Shown here piece after piece: positions 19,227 through 28,515 of a stretch of 64,000 nucleotides of DNA (position 1 is its first letter; each line of letters begins with the position of its first letter). The DNA comes from Pseudomonas fluorescens (GTDB lineage: Bacteria > Pseudomonadota > Gammaproteobacteria > Pseudomonadales > Pseudomonadaceae): positions 2,203,501-2,267,500 of the forward strand of contig NZ_LR134318.1 of assembly GCF_900636825.1 (NCBI RefSeq), in the 5' to 3' direction. A model generated the notes under the pieces. That model ran no database searches. It saw only the letters and a program-made list of their open reading frames with translations, and was not told the origin of the DNA. The position numbers and the translations under genes are program-made.

Positions 19227-20590
19227 GCTCTGGCCTCCATCAGCGGCGCTTGCTCGGCTTTCAGGCGCAGGACCCAGGTCAGCGCCAGCATGATCCACAG
19301 GTATTTCAGGTTCGGCGCGCTGAGAAACATCAGGAACAACGCAAGTGACAGAAAACTCATGCCCAGGTGGGTAATCAGGTCTGCCTGCTGCCGATCGCGT
19401 CGCTGCAACCACGCGAGTCGGGCGCGGATCAGGTTGTAGAAACCCTGCACAAGCATGCCGACAAACAGCAGGCCCGCAGGGATACCCAGTTCGCTGAAAA
19501 TCTCCAGATAAGTGTTGTGCGCCCGGCGATACAGATCGCCGATCTTGCGGTTGGCCGAGAATGCCTTGGCATAACCGGTGGTTGCGTAGTGCAACGGAAA
19601 GGTGCCGGGTCCGGAGCCCAGCAGCGGGTGTTCGCGGATGATCTGACTGCCGACGACAATGTAGGAGGCGCGACGGCCGAGGGATTCGTCCTGAGCCTTG
19701 GCCCCGGCGCTAAGGATACTCAGCGACTGGATGCGCGCCAGATAACCGGCCGGCATTGCGTAGATCGCCAGAGGAAGAATGATCGCAGCGCCGAGCATGG
19801 CGAAGCCGAAATGCCGTGGACGAATGTGAGTAAGCTGCTGACGGTAATGCCAGACACCGATCCCCAGACTCAGCGCCAGAACCACCAGCCCCGAGCGCGA
19901 TTCGGTTTTGGTCATGCCGCCGAGCAACAGCAGGCAGCAGCCCGCCCAGAACAAACGCTGCAGCAGGTTCGGGCTGCGAATCACCAGCAGCAGACCCAAT
20001 GGTACGGCGAAGGCGATCAGCAAGGCGAAGGCGTTGGGGTCTTCGAGCAGACCGGCGGCGCGGCCCTTGTCCTGAAATCTGCTGGAAAACATCGCCATCG
20101 CGCAAGTTGCGCTGACGCTGAGCGTGACCAGCCTGGCGAACAGATCGAGGTTCAGTTCGCGGCCGACCAGCAAGGTAATCACGAACAGGATCAGACCCAC
20201 GCTCAGTTCACGCAGATGAGTTTGCGACATGCCGAGGTTGTCGCTGGCGAGCAGGCTCAGCAGGTACAGCGCCATGAAGCCGATCAGGTAGCGCCACAAA
20301 TTGCTGCGCAGGCGCTGCGATGGAATCTGATGCAGTGCCAGTTGCAACGCCAGAATCGCCGCCAGCGAAACACCGATCAATTTGCTGCCGGAAAACGCCG
20401 TGTCCTTGAAGAACCCTTCAAACGGAACCAGCGCGGCAATGCCCAGCAGGCCCCACGACGGTTTGCGATACAGCACCGTGAAACCCAGCAGGCCCAGCAC
20501 TGCCCCCGGCGCCAGAAACGGATAAGGACTGACCAGCAAGGCCAGACAGACCAGTGCCAGCAGACTGACGATCGAGAGCGGGAAAATCAT
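19223..20590 (-). CDS. O-antigen ligase/Wzy-type polymerase
   Basis: A 455-residue protein with about 11 membrane segments and a large periplasmic loop carrying the Wzy_C-type pattern: QIIREHPLLGSGPGTFPLHYA followed by RRAHNTYLEIFSELGIPAG. This fits a polymerase joining repeat units on the periplasmic side rather than a LPS ligase, given the flippase, OPX and Wzz proteins in the same operon. The start at 20590 overlaps the upstream GT4 gene by 4 bases. Confidence 0.87.
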   Translation of the reverse strand: MIFPLSIVSLLALVCLALLVSPYPFLAPGAVLGLLGFTVLYRKPSWGLLGIAALVPFEGFFKDTAFSGSKLIGVSLAAILALQLALHQIPSQRLRSNLWRYLIGFMALYLLSLLASDNLGMSQTHLRELSVGLILFVITLLVGRELNLDLFARLVTLSVSATCAMAMFSSRFQDKGRAAGLLEDPNAFALLIAFAVPLGLLLVIRSPNLLQRLFWAGCCLLLLGGMTKTESRSGLVVLALSLGIGVWHYRQQLTHIRPRHFGFAMLGAAIILPLAIYAMPAGYLARIQSLSILSAGAKAQDESLGRRASYIVVGSQIIREHPLLGSGPGTFPLHYATTGYAKAFSANRKIGDLYRRAHNTYLEIFSELGIPAGLLFVGMLVQGFYNLIRARLAWLQRRDRQQADLITHLGMSFLSLALFLMFLSAPNLKYLWIMLALTWVLRLKAEQAPLMEARA

Positions 20591-21678
20591 GGGCGTGCCT
20601 CCCGTGCCGTGTGGATGTACAGCTGCGACCAGCGTTCGGCCAAGGCCTTGAGGTCGTAGCGTTCCTGTTGTGTGCGTTTGGCGTTGTCGCTCAGTTGCGC
20701 AGCCAGCTTCGGTTCGGCCAGCAAGGTGTCGAGTTGGCGGGCGAGGGCGGCGGTATCCATCGGTGTCGCGAGCAAGCCGTTGTGGCCGTCCTGCAAAACG
20801 TCGGGAATGCCGCCGACCGCGAAAGCCACCACCGGCACGCCAGCCTGCATCGCTTCGAGCAGAATCATCGGCGTGCCCTCGGTGCGCGAGCTGATCACCA
20901 GCGCATCGAGCTGCCGCCACCAGTCTTGCATCGCCGTCTGATAGCCAGGCAAGCGAATCCGCTCTTGTAAACCCGCCGCGTCGATGCGTGCTTGCGAGGC
21001 TTCACGTTCCGGGCCATCACCGAGCATCACCGCGTCCAGTTGCGGATGCTGATGACACAGCGGAATCAGTGCATCGAGAAACAGGTCCGGGCCTTTCTCG
21101 CTGCTTAACCGTCCGACGTAACCCGCCAGCCAGCGTTGCCGATCTGCCACCGGTTGAATCGCCGGCGCCGCTGGCAAACCGTTGGGAATCACCTGCAACT
21201 TCTCCGCGCGCACGCTGGCTCGTCGGTGCAGCGCGGCGATGCTTTCCGCCACGCAGACCACCCGCTTCACCGGTGACGTGCGGCACAGTTGCAGGCTCAG
21301 CCAGGTGTAGAATTTCTGCTTGCGACTGCGCGGAGTGAAACCGTGTTGAGTGATCACCAGCGGCAGGCGCAACAGCGTTGCGCCGACCCAGCCAAATAAC
21401 AGCCCTTTGAAGTTGTGCGTGTTGAGCAGGGGCTTGTCTTCTCGACGTTGACGCAAGTGCTGCAGAAGTCCGCCGAGCCCGGCACAAGCGCGAGCGTCCA
21501 CCCCAGCCTCGCGAAAGCGCGCGATCAGCTCTGGCGGTGCGTCGAGGAACAGCACCTGGTGCTGCCCCGGCGTCGCCAGGCAATGATCCAGCAACATCCG
21601 CTCGGCCCCATAGAAGCCGCCACTGCTGAGCAAGTGAATGATCGGCAGGGCGACGCAAGGGGTAGACGCCGCGTTCAA
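20587..21678 (-). CDS. Glycosyltransferase family 4 (TTG start)
   Basis: A 363-residue GT-B enzyme: N-terminal SSGGFYGAERMLLDH, then the C-terminal domain with VGRLSSEKGPDLFLDA, MLGDGPE, and the donor-binding E-x7-E (SSRTEGTPMILLEAMQAGVPVVA). The reading begins with TTG at 21678, which overlaps the upstream TGA as TTGA. Later ATGs would remove the acceptor-side N-terminus, so this rare start with translational coupling is the best choice. It is probably one of the repeat-unit transferases. Confidence 0.85.
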   Translation of the reverse strand: MNAASTPCVALPIIHLLSSGGFYGAERMLLDHCLATPGQHQVLFLDAPPELIARFREAGVDARACAGLGGLLQHLRQRREDKPLLNTHNFKGLLFGWVGATLLRLPLVITQHGFTPRSRKQKFYTWLSLQLCRTSPVKRVVCVAESIAALHRRASVRAEKLQVIPNGLPAAPAIQPVADRQRWLAGYVGRLSSEKGPDLFLDALIPLCHQHPQLDAVMLGDGPEREASQARIDAAGLQERIRLPGYQTAMQDWWRQLDALVISSRTEGTPMILLEAMQAGVPVVAFAVGGIPDVLQDGHNGLLATPMDTAALARQLDTLLAEPKLAAQLSDNAKRTQQERYDLKALAERWSQLYIHTAREARP

Positions 21679-23267
21679 TTGCGCACCCAGTGAACGAGGC
21701 TTGGCACGGTCCAGTTCTTGTGCGGATTGCCCGGCTGCGACGTTTCTTCGTTGAGCACCAGCAGTACCGGCAGACCCAGTTCGTGACTGATTTGCGCTGG
21801 ATGTTTGAAGCGATGATCGAAGAACTCACGCACATAGACGAAGGCAATTGCCAGCAACAGCCCGGTGAACAAACCGAAAGGAATGATCAGCAGCGGTTTG
21901 GGAAAAGCCGCTTCGGTCGGTTCATACGGCGGACTCAATACCCGGGCGTTGGACAAGTCGTTATCCAGCGCGCGTGTCGTGCTGCTTTCGGCAAAGCGCT
22001 GCGCATAGGTCGAAAACGCTGCGTGCAACGCGCCGATCTCGGTGTCCATCTGGCGCAGCTTGCTTTGGGTCTGCTGCAATTGGTGGATGCGGTTCTTGAA
22101 CTCGGCGATGCGCGCGGTTTTCTGTTCGATGACCTGGCTCACCACTGACAGGTCAATGGTGCGTTCCTGGATGCGGTTGTTGACCACTTTCAGGAACTGC
22201 TGGCGTGTCCGAGCGATTTGCTCGCGGGCCAGCAACATTGGCTCGCTGCTGGGCTGAAATACCGCCAGGTCGTTCATGTAGCGGCTGACCTGAGTGGTCA
22301 GTTGCTCACCCATCTGCCGGATCTCGCGATCCTCGAACGCGATGTTGTCCACCGTCGTGGTGAAGGTAAACGGGAAGGTGTAGTCATTGAGTTTGTTGGT
22401 GTTCGCGGCGGCCAGACTGGTTTTCAGGTAATCGAGCCAGCGCTGGCTTTGCAGCAAGCGATCGCGATACAAGTTGAGTGCCTGCTCTTCGGTGTTGATC
22501 GCGTTGAGGCGGAAGGTGATTTCCTCTTTCGGATCGGACGAGCCGACGCTTTCCAGCAGGCCCAGCCGAGCGCCTTCCAGGCCATCGAGCCGCACCTGAT
22601 ATTGATGTTTCTTGGTCTCGTAGAACGAGTGCGGCAACTCGATCGATTGCAACGCCTGCCGATCGACCAGATAGTTTTGCAGCAACGCGGCAACGAACGT
22701 TGTGCCTTGGGCAGGATCAGGGAAGCTGTAGACGATCGAGATCACATTGGAACCCGGCAGGGTTTCGATCTTCAGATTGTCGACGGCGTCCTGGGTCAAA
22801 CTGTCCAGTGCCGTGTCACGCACCGGATCGGTTTCCATGCCCAGTGCATCACGCAGCGGATTGATCACGTATTCGCGCAGCGGCGTGCTGACGTAACGCT
22901 TGAACGGTTCGCCGGCCAGCTTGCTGAGCATCCCCGGCGGCGGGTTGTATTGACCCTGGTCGCGCAGTTCGCTGATGGTCCGGCGAATCAATGCCGGCGA
23001 CCGGAGGATATTGCTTTCGGTTTCCATGTCCGCCAGCGATGGCGGAATGAATGTGGCGCTGTCCTGGGTCAGCGAAGTGGTCGCATCGCCCTGGGACAGT
23101 TTTTTCGACTGCACGATGACCTGCGCGTTGATATCGAAGCTCTGTTTGAGCAGCAATGGCAGGAGCAGGGCGATCACTGCAAAGGTCAGGAAGATGCGCT
23201 TCACCGTTTGCTTGTTGGCGAAGAAAATCCTGAAGAACTCGTGCAGGTAATTTTCTTTTGGGTTCAT
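21675..23267 (-). CDS. Wzz/GNVR-type polysaccharide chain-length protein
   Basis: A 530-residue protein with membrane segments at about 24-43 and near the C-terminus (LLIIPFGLFTGLLLAIAFVYVREFF). A long coiled-coil-rich periplasmic region lies between (for example the stretch around EQKTARIAEFKNRIHQLQQ). The order is that of PCP co-polymerases that set chain length and link polymerase to the outer-membrane exporter. The ATG at 23267 has AGGTGA 7 bases upstream; the ORF would otherwise run into the OPX gene. No kinase domain is fused; a separate kinase-like protein is encoded at 24328. Confidence 0.88.
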   Translation of the reverse strand: MNPKENYLHEFFRIFFANKQTVKRIFLTFAVIALLLPLLLKQSFDINAQVIVQSKKLSQGDATTSLTQDSATFIPPSLADMETESNILRSPALIRRTISELRDQGQYNPPPGMLSKLAGEPFKRYVSTPLREYVINPLRDALGMETDPVRDTALDSLTQDAVDNLKIETLPGSNVISIVYSFPDPAQGTTFVAALLQNYLVDRQALQSIELPHSFYETKKHQYQVRLDGLEGARLGLLESVGSSDPKEEITFRLNAINTEEQALNLYRDRLLQSQRWLDYLKTSLAAANTNKLNDYTFPFTFTTTVDNIAFEDREIRQMGEQLTTQVSRYMNDLAVFQPSSEPMLLAREQIARTRQQFLKVVNNRIQERTIDLSVVSQVIEQKTARIAEFKNRIHQLQQTQSKLRQMDTEIGALHAAFSTYAQRFAESSTTRALDNDLSNARVLSPPYEPTEAAFPKPLLIIPFGLFTGLLLAIAFVYVREFFDHRFKHPAQISHELGLPVLLVLNEETSQPGNPHKNWTVPSLVHWVRN

Positions 23268-23283
23268 GTCGGTCACCTGAGAA

Positions 23284-24306
23284 TCAGTCGTCACTGCCTT
23301 TGTTGTCGACGCGGTAGCCGAAGCTGAAACCGACGCCCTGGAACAGCACCACATCCGCCAGTTGCCGGGCGAGTTCGCCGGCGCTGGCGAGTTTGGTTTT
23401 TGGCACGTAGAGCATGTCGTCCGGCTGCAGATAGGCGATCTGTGGCGCCTCCCCGGACAGGGCTTTCTCGACGTCGTAGTTCATCGCCTGCACCTGATTA
23501 CCGTTGCGCCGCATGATCACGACCGAATCCAGACGCGCCTTGACGTTGGTGCCGCGCGCCAGGGTCAACGCTTCAAGCACCGACACTGGCCGACGGATCG
23601 GGTAAGAGCCCGGTTGCGCGACTTCGCCAAGCACATAGATCTCGTTGCCGGCAGTGGACTTGAGCAGCACGTCCACGGTCATCCGCCCCGGCAGTTGCGC
23701 GTACTTCTGATTGAGGAAGGTTTCCAGCTGATTGACGGTCATGCCTTGCAGCGGCACGGCGCCGATTTCCGGGAAGCTGGCATAGCCATCGGTGCCGACA
23801 GTGATCTCGCGGCTCATGCCGGTGGCCGGGTGGTTGAGCGCGCTTTTGAGGTTCTGTTCGTTGCTCAGCGGGCTCAGGATCTGCACCGAAAGCTGATTGC
23901 GGTTGGGCTGGAACAGCTGTTTGCGCTGATAGACGCGCTGGATTTCCTGGCGGGCCTCGTCGCTGGTCAAACCGGCGATTTTCACCGAGGTGTTGGCGCC
24001 GGGCAGCTCGATGGTGCCATCGGGCAGCACCAGTTGCGTGCCGTTGAGCTGGCTGGCGGCGGTGAAGTTCAGGCCGACCTGGTCACCCGATTGCACGCGG
24101 TAAGCGTCCGAACCGCTGGTGCTGATGTGGAAAATCACATCCAGCACGTCTTTCGGGCGCAGGGTCTGCTCGACCCTCGGCATGTCGGTGGCCTGGGCAT
24201 TGGCCGGGGTGGCGGTGAGAATATTCACCGGCATGTTGCGGGTTTCGGAAGTGCTGGAGCAACCCGCAAGCGGCAGCAACAGCAGGACAAGCATTTTGGC
24301 GTTCAT
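23284..24306 (-). CDS. Polysaccharide export outer-membrane lipoprotein (Wza/OPX family)
   Basis: A 340-residue lipoprotein: lipobox LAGC with Cys16. The N-terminal poly-export region (RPKDVLDVIFHIS...GDQVGLNFTAASQ...LPDGTIELPG) is followed by SLBB-like beta-grasp repeats (GYASFPEIGAVPLQGMTVNQLE and YVLGEVAQPGSYPIRRPVSVLEAL). It forms the outer-membrane exit channel for the polymer. It is encoded 21 bp after the autokinase-like gene and 16 bp before the GNVR gene. Confidence 0.9.
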   Translation of the reverse strand: MNAKMLVLLLLPLAGCSSTSETRNMPVNILTATPANAQATDMPRVEQTLRPKDVLDVIFHISTSGSDAYRVQSGDQVGLNFTAASQLNGTQLVLPDGTIELPGANTSVKIAGLTSDEARQEIQRVYQRKQLFQPNRNQLSVQILSPLSNEQNLKSALNHPATGMSREITVGTDGYASFPEIGAVPLQGMTVNQLETFLNQKYAQLPGRMTVDVLLKSTAGNEIYVLGEVAQPGSYPIRRPVSVLEALTLARGTNVKARLDSVVIMRRNGNQVQAMNYDVEKALSGEAPQIAYLQPDDMLYVPKTKLASAGELARQLADVVLFQGVGFSFGYRVDNKGSDD

Positions 24307-24327
24307 GGCGTCATCCTTCGCGTTCGC

Positions 24328-24975
24328 TTACAGGTTTTTGTAAAGCCATTTGGGCATGTAGTACTTGCGCCGGTTGAAGACGCTGCCGACCACTTTCGCG
24401 CCGGCCTGGGTCAGCCGTTGCACAGCGGCTTGGGCGACTTCCCAACGGGTGTCTTCGGCACGAACCACAAACACCACACCGTCGACTTGGGTGCTGATGA
24501 CCAGGGTGTCGGCGGCGGAGTACACCGCGTCGCCATCGATCACCACGAAGCGGTACTGGCTGCCCAGTTGATCGAGCAACGGGCTCAGGCGCTCGGCGGT
24601 CAGGTGTTCCATAGTGCGGATCGGCCGACCGTTGGGTAGCACGTGAAACGGCAGGCTGGAGACCTGCACCAGGCAGTCCTGCAAAAGGGGTGGGTTGTCC
24701 GGGTTGAACAGCAAGTCGCGCAGGCCGCGCTCCTTGGTCAGATTCAACTGCTGTGTGAGGTTGCTCGCCGACTGGCTGGCATCGACGAACAACACCTGAC
24801 CGCTGCTCATTTGTGCCAGCTGACTGGCCAGCGTCAGAGCGCTGGTGGTAGTGCCGGCGCCGGGATTGGCGGCGGTCAGGAACAGGATCCGCAGATCGAG
24901 ATCCAGCACGGTCGAGGTCAGGTTCGATTCGCTGGGGCTGGCGATGCTCAGGCTTTTATTGGTTGAACCGTCCAT
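24328..24975 (-). CDS. CpsD/CapB-like protein with degenerate Walker A
   Basis: A 215-residue P-loop ATPase-like protein of the bacterial tyrosine autokinase superfamily, encoded between initiating transferase and OPX, as such kinases often are. The Walker A position reads NPGAGTTT (37-44) where kinases have G-x-G-K-T/S; the invariant lysine is replaced by Thr42. Walker A' is VLFVDAS (Asp65) and Walker B is FVVIDGD (Asp147). The C-terminus has three tyrosines (Tyr205, Tyr206, Tyr212), fewer than the usual tyrosine cluster. Without the lysine it may bind nucleotide poorly and act as a structural partner of the GNVR protein. The start overlaps the upstream stop as TAATG. Confidence 0.78.
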   Translation of the reverse strand: MDGSTNKSLSIASPSESNLTSTVLDLDLRILFLTAANPGAGTTTSALTLASQLAQMSSGQVLFVDASQSASNLTQQLNLTKERGLRDLLFNPDNPPLLQDCLVQVSSLPFHVLPNGRPIRTMEHLTAERLSPLLDQLGSQYRFVVIDGDAVYSAADTLVISTQVDGVVFVVRAEDTRWEVAQAAVQRLTQAGAKVVGSVFNRRKYYMPKWLYKNL

Positions 24976-25721
24976 TAGCTTGCTCCGTGGCCGCTGAATA
25001 CTTTGAAGGGGGTTTTCAACAGAATCTTCAGATCAAGCAAAAGGCTCTGCTCGGCGATGTAGCTGAGATCCAACTCAACGCGCTGGTCGAAGTCGATATT
25101 GCTGCGCCCGGAGATCTGCCACAGGCCGGTCATGCCGGGGTAGATCGCCAGGCGGGCGAGATGGTTGTCCTTGTAGCGGTAAGCGTTGAACGAGGTCGGA
25201 CGTGGGCCGACCAGGCGCATGTCGCCGGTCACGACATTGATCAGGTTGGGCAATTCGTCGAGGCTGGTGCGCCGCAGGAAACCGCCGATGCCGGTGATGC
25301 GCGGATCCTTGTCGATCTTGAAGTCGATGGCGTCGGCGCCGTGCTTGTTCAGGTGGCGCAGCGACTCCTTCAGATCTTCGGCGTTGGCGACCATCGTGCG
25401 GAATTTGTACATGCCGAATTTGCGGCCGCGGTAGCCGGTGCGCTTTTGCACAAACAGCACCGGGCCGGGGCTGCTGAATTTGATGGCCAGCGCTAGACCG
25501 ATCAACAGCGGCGAAAACACCAGTAAAATCGCCAATGCGCCGAGGCAGGCGACCACCCGATTGGTGCGCGACAACTGCCATGGCCGGCCACCGTCGCGGC
25601 CAGTGAACCAGCCGCGACCCTGGCGATGGATCGCTGCGTCGAGGCGCATTCGGTGCTCGGGGTCAACGCGCTTGTCTCGGCGCATTTGTTGGATCGGCAC
25701 ACCTTGTTCATGTCCAGTCAT
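24975..25721 (-). CDS. Undecaprenyl-phosphate sugar phosphotransferase (initiating enzyme)
   Basis: A 248-residue polyisoprenyl-phosphate hexose-1-phosphate transferase. A single membrane segment (about 57-80) precedes the conserved catalytic domain: SSPGPVLFVQKRTGYRGRKF, YKFRTM, then RRTSLDELPNLINV and DMRLVGPRP. This is the short form, without the multi-pass N-terminal domain of WcaJ/PssY-type enzymes. It would transfer the first sugar phosphate to undecaprenyl phosphate on the cytoplasmic face. The sugar is unknown. Its start codon shares a base with the epimerase stop. Confidence 0.9.
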   Translation of the reverse strand: MTGHEQGVPIQQMRRDKRVDPEHRMRLDAAIHRQGRGWFTGRDGGRPWQLSRTNRVVACLGALAILLVFSPLLIGLALAIKFSSPGPVLFVQKRTGYRGRKFGMYKFRTMVANAEDLKESLRHLNKHGADAIDFKIDKDPRITGIGGFLRRTSLDELPNLINVVTGDMRLVGPRPTSFNAYRYKDNHLARLAIYPGMTGLWQISGRSNIDFDQRVELDLSYIAEQSLLLDLKILLKTPFKVFSGHGAS

Positions 25722-26779
25722 CAGGAAGTCCTCCGCTGAATTTCAGCCGCGAGCGGCGCGTGGGCGACAGGCAGTGGGTAGTAGTCGCGAAACCAGGCGA
25801 TGAAACGCCCGAGTCCTTCATCCAGCTCGATGCGTGGCTGGAATCCGGTGGCCTGGGCCAGATCGCTGGCATCGGCGCAGGTGTTGAGCACGTCGCCCGG
25901 TTGCAGCGGCAACAGCTCGACAATGGCTTGGCGGCCGAGGTGTTTCTCGATCAGCGCCAGGTAAGTCTTCAGTTCCACCGGTTGCTGCCCGCCGATGTTG
26001 AACAGTCGCCACGGCGCCATGCTGCTGGCCGGGTCCGGCTGCTCGCGATCCCAATGCGCATTGACCTGCGGCGCCTGGTCGATCAGGCGCGCGATGCTTT
26101 CGATGATGTCGTCGATGTAGGTGAAGTCGCGCTGATGCTCGCCGTAATTGAACAGCTTCAGCGGCGTGCCTTCGTTGATCGCGCGGGCGAACTGGATCGG
26201 CGACATGTCTGGCCGGCCCCATGGCCCGTACACGGTGAAAAAGCGCAGGCCGGTGCAGGGAATGCCGAACAGATGGCTGTAACTGTGGGCGATCAGTTCA
26301 TTGGCTTTTTTAGTCGCGGCGTACAGCGACAGCGGATGATTGGCGCCGTCCTTGACCGAATACGGCGTGTGCTGGTTGGCGCCGTAGACCGAACTCGACG
26401 AGGCGTAGATCAGGTGCTCGACCGGATGATGCCGGCAGCTCTCGAGAATGTTGAGAAAGCCGCTGAGGTTGCTGTCGACATAGGCCCGCGGATTCTCCAG
26501 CGAATAACGCACCCCGGCCTGCGCGGCGAGGTGGATCACCACTTGCGGCTGTTCGCGGACGAATAACGCTTCGATGGCCGAAGCGTCGGCCAGGTCAACC
26601 GTGGCGAGCTGAAAATCACCGACCTGGGCACGTACCCATTGCACCCGATCGTGCTTGAGCTGCGGATCGTAGTAGTCGTTGAAATTGTCCAGGCCGACCA
26701 CCGCGTGACCGTCGCGCAGCAGTCGCAACACGCAATGGGCACCTATGAAACCGGCCGCACCGGTAACCAGAATCTTCAT
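25721..26779 (-). CDS. UDP-glucuronate 4-epimerase-like SDR enzyme
   Basis: A 352-residue extended short-chain dehydrogenase/reductase. The NAD site is GAAGFIG near the N-terminus, the catalytic Ser is in ASSSSVYG, and the Tyr-Lys pair is in YAATKKANE. The downstream motif VYGPWGRPDMSP is characteristic of UDP-glucuronate 4-epimerases (LspL/Cap1J group). With UDP-glucose dehydrogenase directly upstream this would supply UDP-galacturonate, so the polymer may contain galacturonic acid. The stop overlaps the next start. Confidence 0.85.
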   Translation of the reverse strand: MKILVTGAAGFIGAHCVLRLLRDGHAVVGLDNFNDYYDPQLKHDRVQWVRAQVGDFQLATVDLADASAIEALFVREQPQVVIHLAAQAGVRYSLENPRAYVDSNLSGFLNILESCRHHPVEHLIYASSSSVYGANQHTPYSVKDGANHPLSLYAATKKANELIAHSYSHLFGIPCTGLRFFTVYGPWGRPDMSPIQFARAINEGTPLKLFNYGEHQRDFTYIDDIIESIARLIDQAPQVNAHWDREQPDPASSMAPWRLFNIGGQQPVELKTYLALIEKHLGRQAIVELLPLQPGDVLNTCADASDLAQATGFQPRIELDEGLGRFIAWFRDYYPLPVAHAPLAAEIQRRTS

Positions 26780-28127
26780 GGCCGCGGGCCTTCTGGTGCA
26801 ACGTGGCGCAGGCCGATGCCGCTGTAGTGCAGACCGGCGGCGGCGACGTGTTCCGGGTTGTACAGGTTGCGCCCGTCGACGATCACCCGCGAGCGCAGTT
26901 TGCTGGCGAGCAGTTCAAAATCGACCACACGGAAATTCTTCCACTCGGTGCAGATCACCAGCGCGTCGGCGTCTTCCAGCGTGTCATCGCGAGTGGCGCA
27001 CAGGTGCAGGTCGTTGCGGTAACCGTAAATGCGCCGGCATTCGGACATCGCTTCCGGATCATAGGCCTGCACGCTGGCACCCTCGCCCAGAGTGCGTCCA
27101 TCAAATAGCGGCTGGGCGCTTCGCGCATGTCATCGGTGTTCGGCTTGAACGCCAGGCCCCAGATCGCGATGGATTTGCCGGCCAGGCCTTGCGGAAACTG
27201 GGCTTTGAGTTTGCTGAACAGGATGTGCCGCTGGCTGTCGTTGACGTCGGTGACGCTGCGCAGCAGTTTCAGCGGCATGCCGTTGTGTTCGGCGGTGTGC
27301 AGCAGGGCGCGCAAATCCTTGGGGAAACACGAACCGCCGAAGCCGCAGCCGGGGTAAATGAAGTGGTAGCCGATGCGCGGATCCGAGCCGATGCCTTTGC
27401 GCACCGCTTCAATGTCAGCGCCAAGCAATTCAGTCAGGTTGGCCAGTTCGTTCATGAAGCTGATGCGCGTGGCGAGCATCGCGTTGGCCGCGTACTTGGT
27501 CAACTCGGCGCTGCGGTTGTCCATGAACATCAGCTTTTCGCGGTTGCGACAGAACGGCGCGTACAGCTCGCTCATCTGCTCGCGGGCTTCTTCGTCGTGG
27601 GTGCCGACGATGATCCGGTCCGGGCGCATGCAGTCGGCGAGGGCGCTGCCTTCCTTGAGGAATTCCGGGTTGGACACCACGCGCACGGTCAGGCCGGTTT
27701 TTTCGCGACGCTGCAGTTCGGTGTTCGCGGTGGCCAGCACCTGATCCGCCGTGCCCACCGGCACCGTGGATTTGATGATCAGCGTGCGGTCGGCTTCCAT
27801 GTGCGAGGCGATCTGCCGGGCAACATTCAGCACGTGGCTGAGGTCCGCGGATCCATCTTCGTCCGCCGGAGTGCCGACGGCGATGAAGATCAACTCGGCA
27901 TGCGCAACGGCGTCACTGGCCTGGGTGCTGAACAACAGGCGGCCGGCCTTGATGTTTTCTTCCAGCGTGCCGGACAACCCCGGTTCGCTGATCGGCGGCA
28001 CGGCTTGTTGCAGTTGGTTAATCTTGTTGGGATCAATATCTACGCATAAAACCCGATGACCAACATCTGCAAGTGCAGCGGCTTGTATGAGTCCAACATA
28101 ACCCGTGCCAAATACGCTCACGTCCAT
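26776..28127 (-). pseudogene. UDP-glucose 6-dehydrogenase with a frameshift near codon 348
   Basis: The N-terminal 348 codons encode a normal UGDH: NAD site GTGYVG (residues 7-12), VGTP, STVPVG, NPEFLKEG, and the catalytic Cys267 in GFGGSCFPKD. At about 27084 the frame breaks: frame one continues as WARVPACRPM, while the expected family continuation (EGASVQAYDPEAM... and then DALVICTEWKNFRV...VDGRNLYNP) is read in another frame from there to 26776. One missing base after TGGGC restores a protein of about 450 residues. The break removes the C-terminal UDP-binding domain. Either the gene is inactive or the base is a sequence error. It is the first gene of the polysaccharide operon. Confidence 0.85.
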
Positions 28128-28515
28128 CTGCGCACCCTCGATAGAGTGAAAAGAAGTAGTTCGGAAGAAGACTGTAGAAGGGGTATAGCGCAGGGTTTGA
28201 AAACCGTGTCAGCAAAATGACATGTTGCATCGGTATAACACTTAAGCGTTTTTTGGCGATTGGCCATCAAGTCATTGTCGCGATTGAATTTGTTCAAAAA
28301 ATGCAGATTTGTTCAGAATTAAAATAAGCGATGAACGGTCGAAAGCCCTGAATTTAAAGGTCTTCAGCGCTTGGGGTGTGTCAGATTTGAGTCACCGTTT
28401 TTTTGACGCTTAATACTCAAACCAGTCAGTTCTTGCGCTTTTTCGGGTGGGTGCTAGTGTCAGCTTCGGACCGACAATCATTTGACCATCGCCTTTCAAG
28501 CACCCCGGAATCGCC
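28128..28515. promoter_or_regulatory. Divergent AT-rich control region before the polysaccharide operon
   Basis: This 388-bp region is clearly more AT-rich than its surroundings and contains no plausible gene. It should hold the promoter of the long minus-strand exopolysaccharide operon and that of the plus-strand membrane transferase. On the plus strand TTGCGC-N16-TAGTGT at about 28434-28461 is a possible -35/-10 pair for the transferase gene; the match is weak. I saw no -24/-12 element. Confidence 0.4.

Noticed and set aside
27075..28127. Two separate genes for the UDP-glucose dehydrogenase halves
   Set aside because: The two frames together spell one continuous family protein; a single missing base explains the break.
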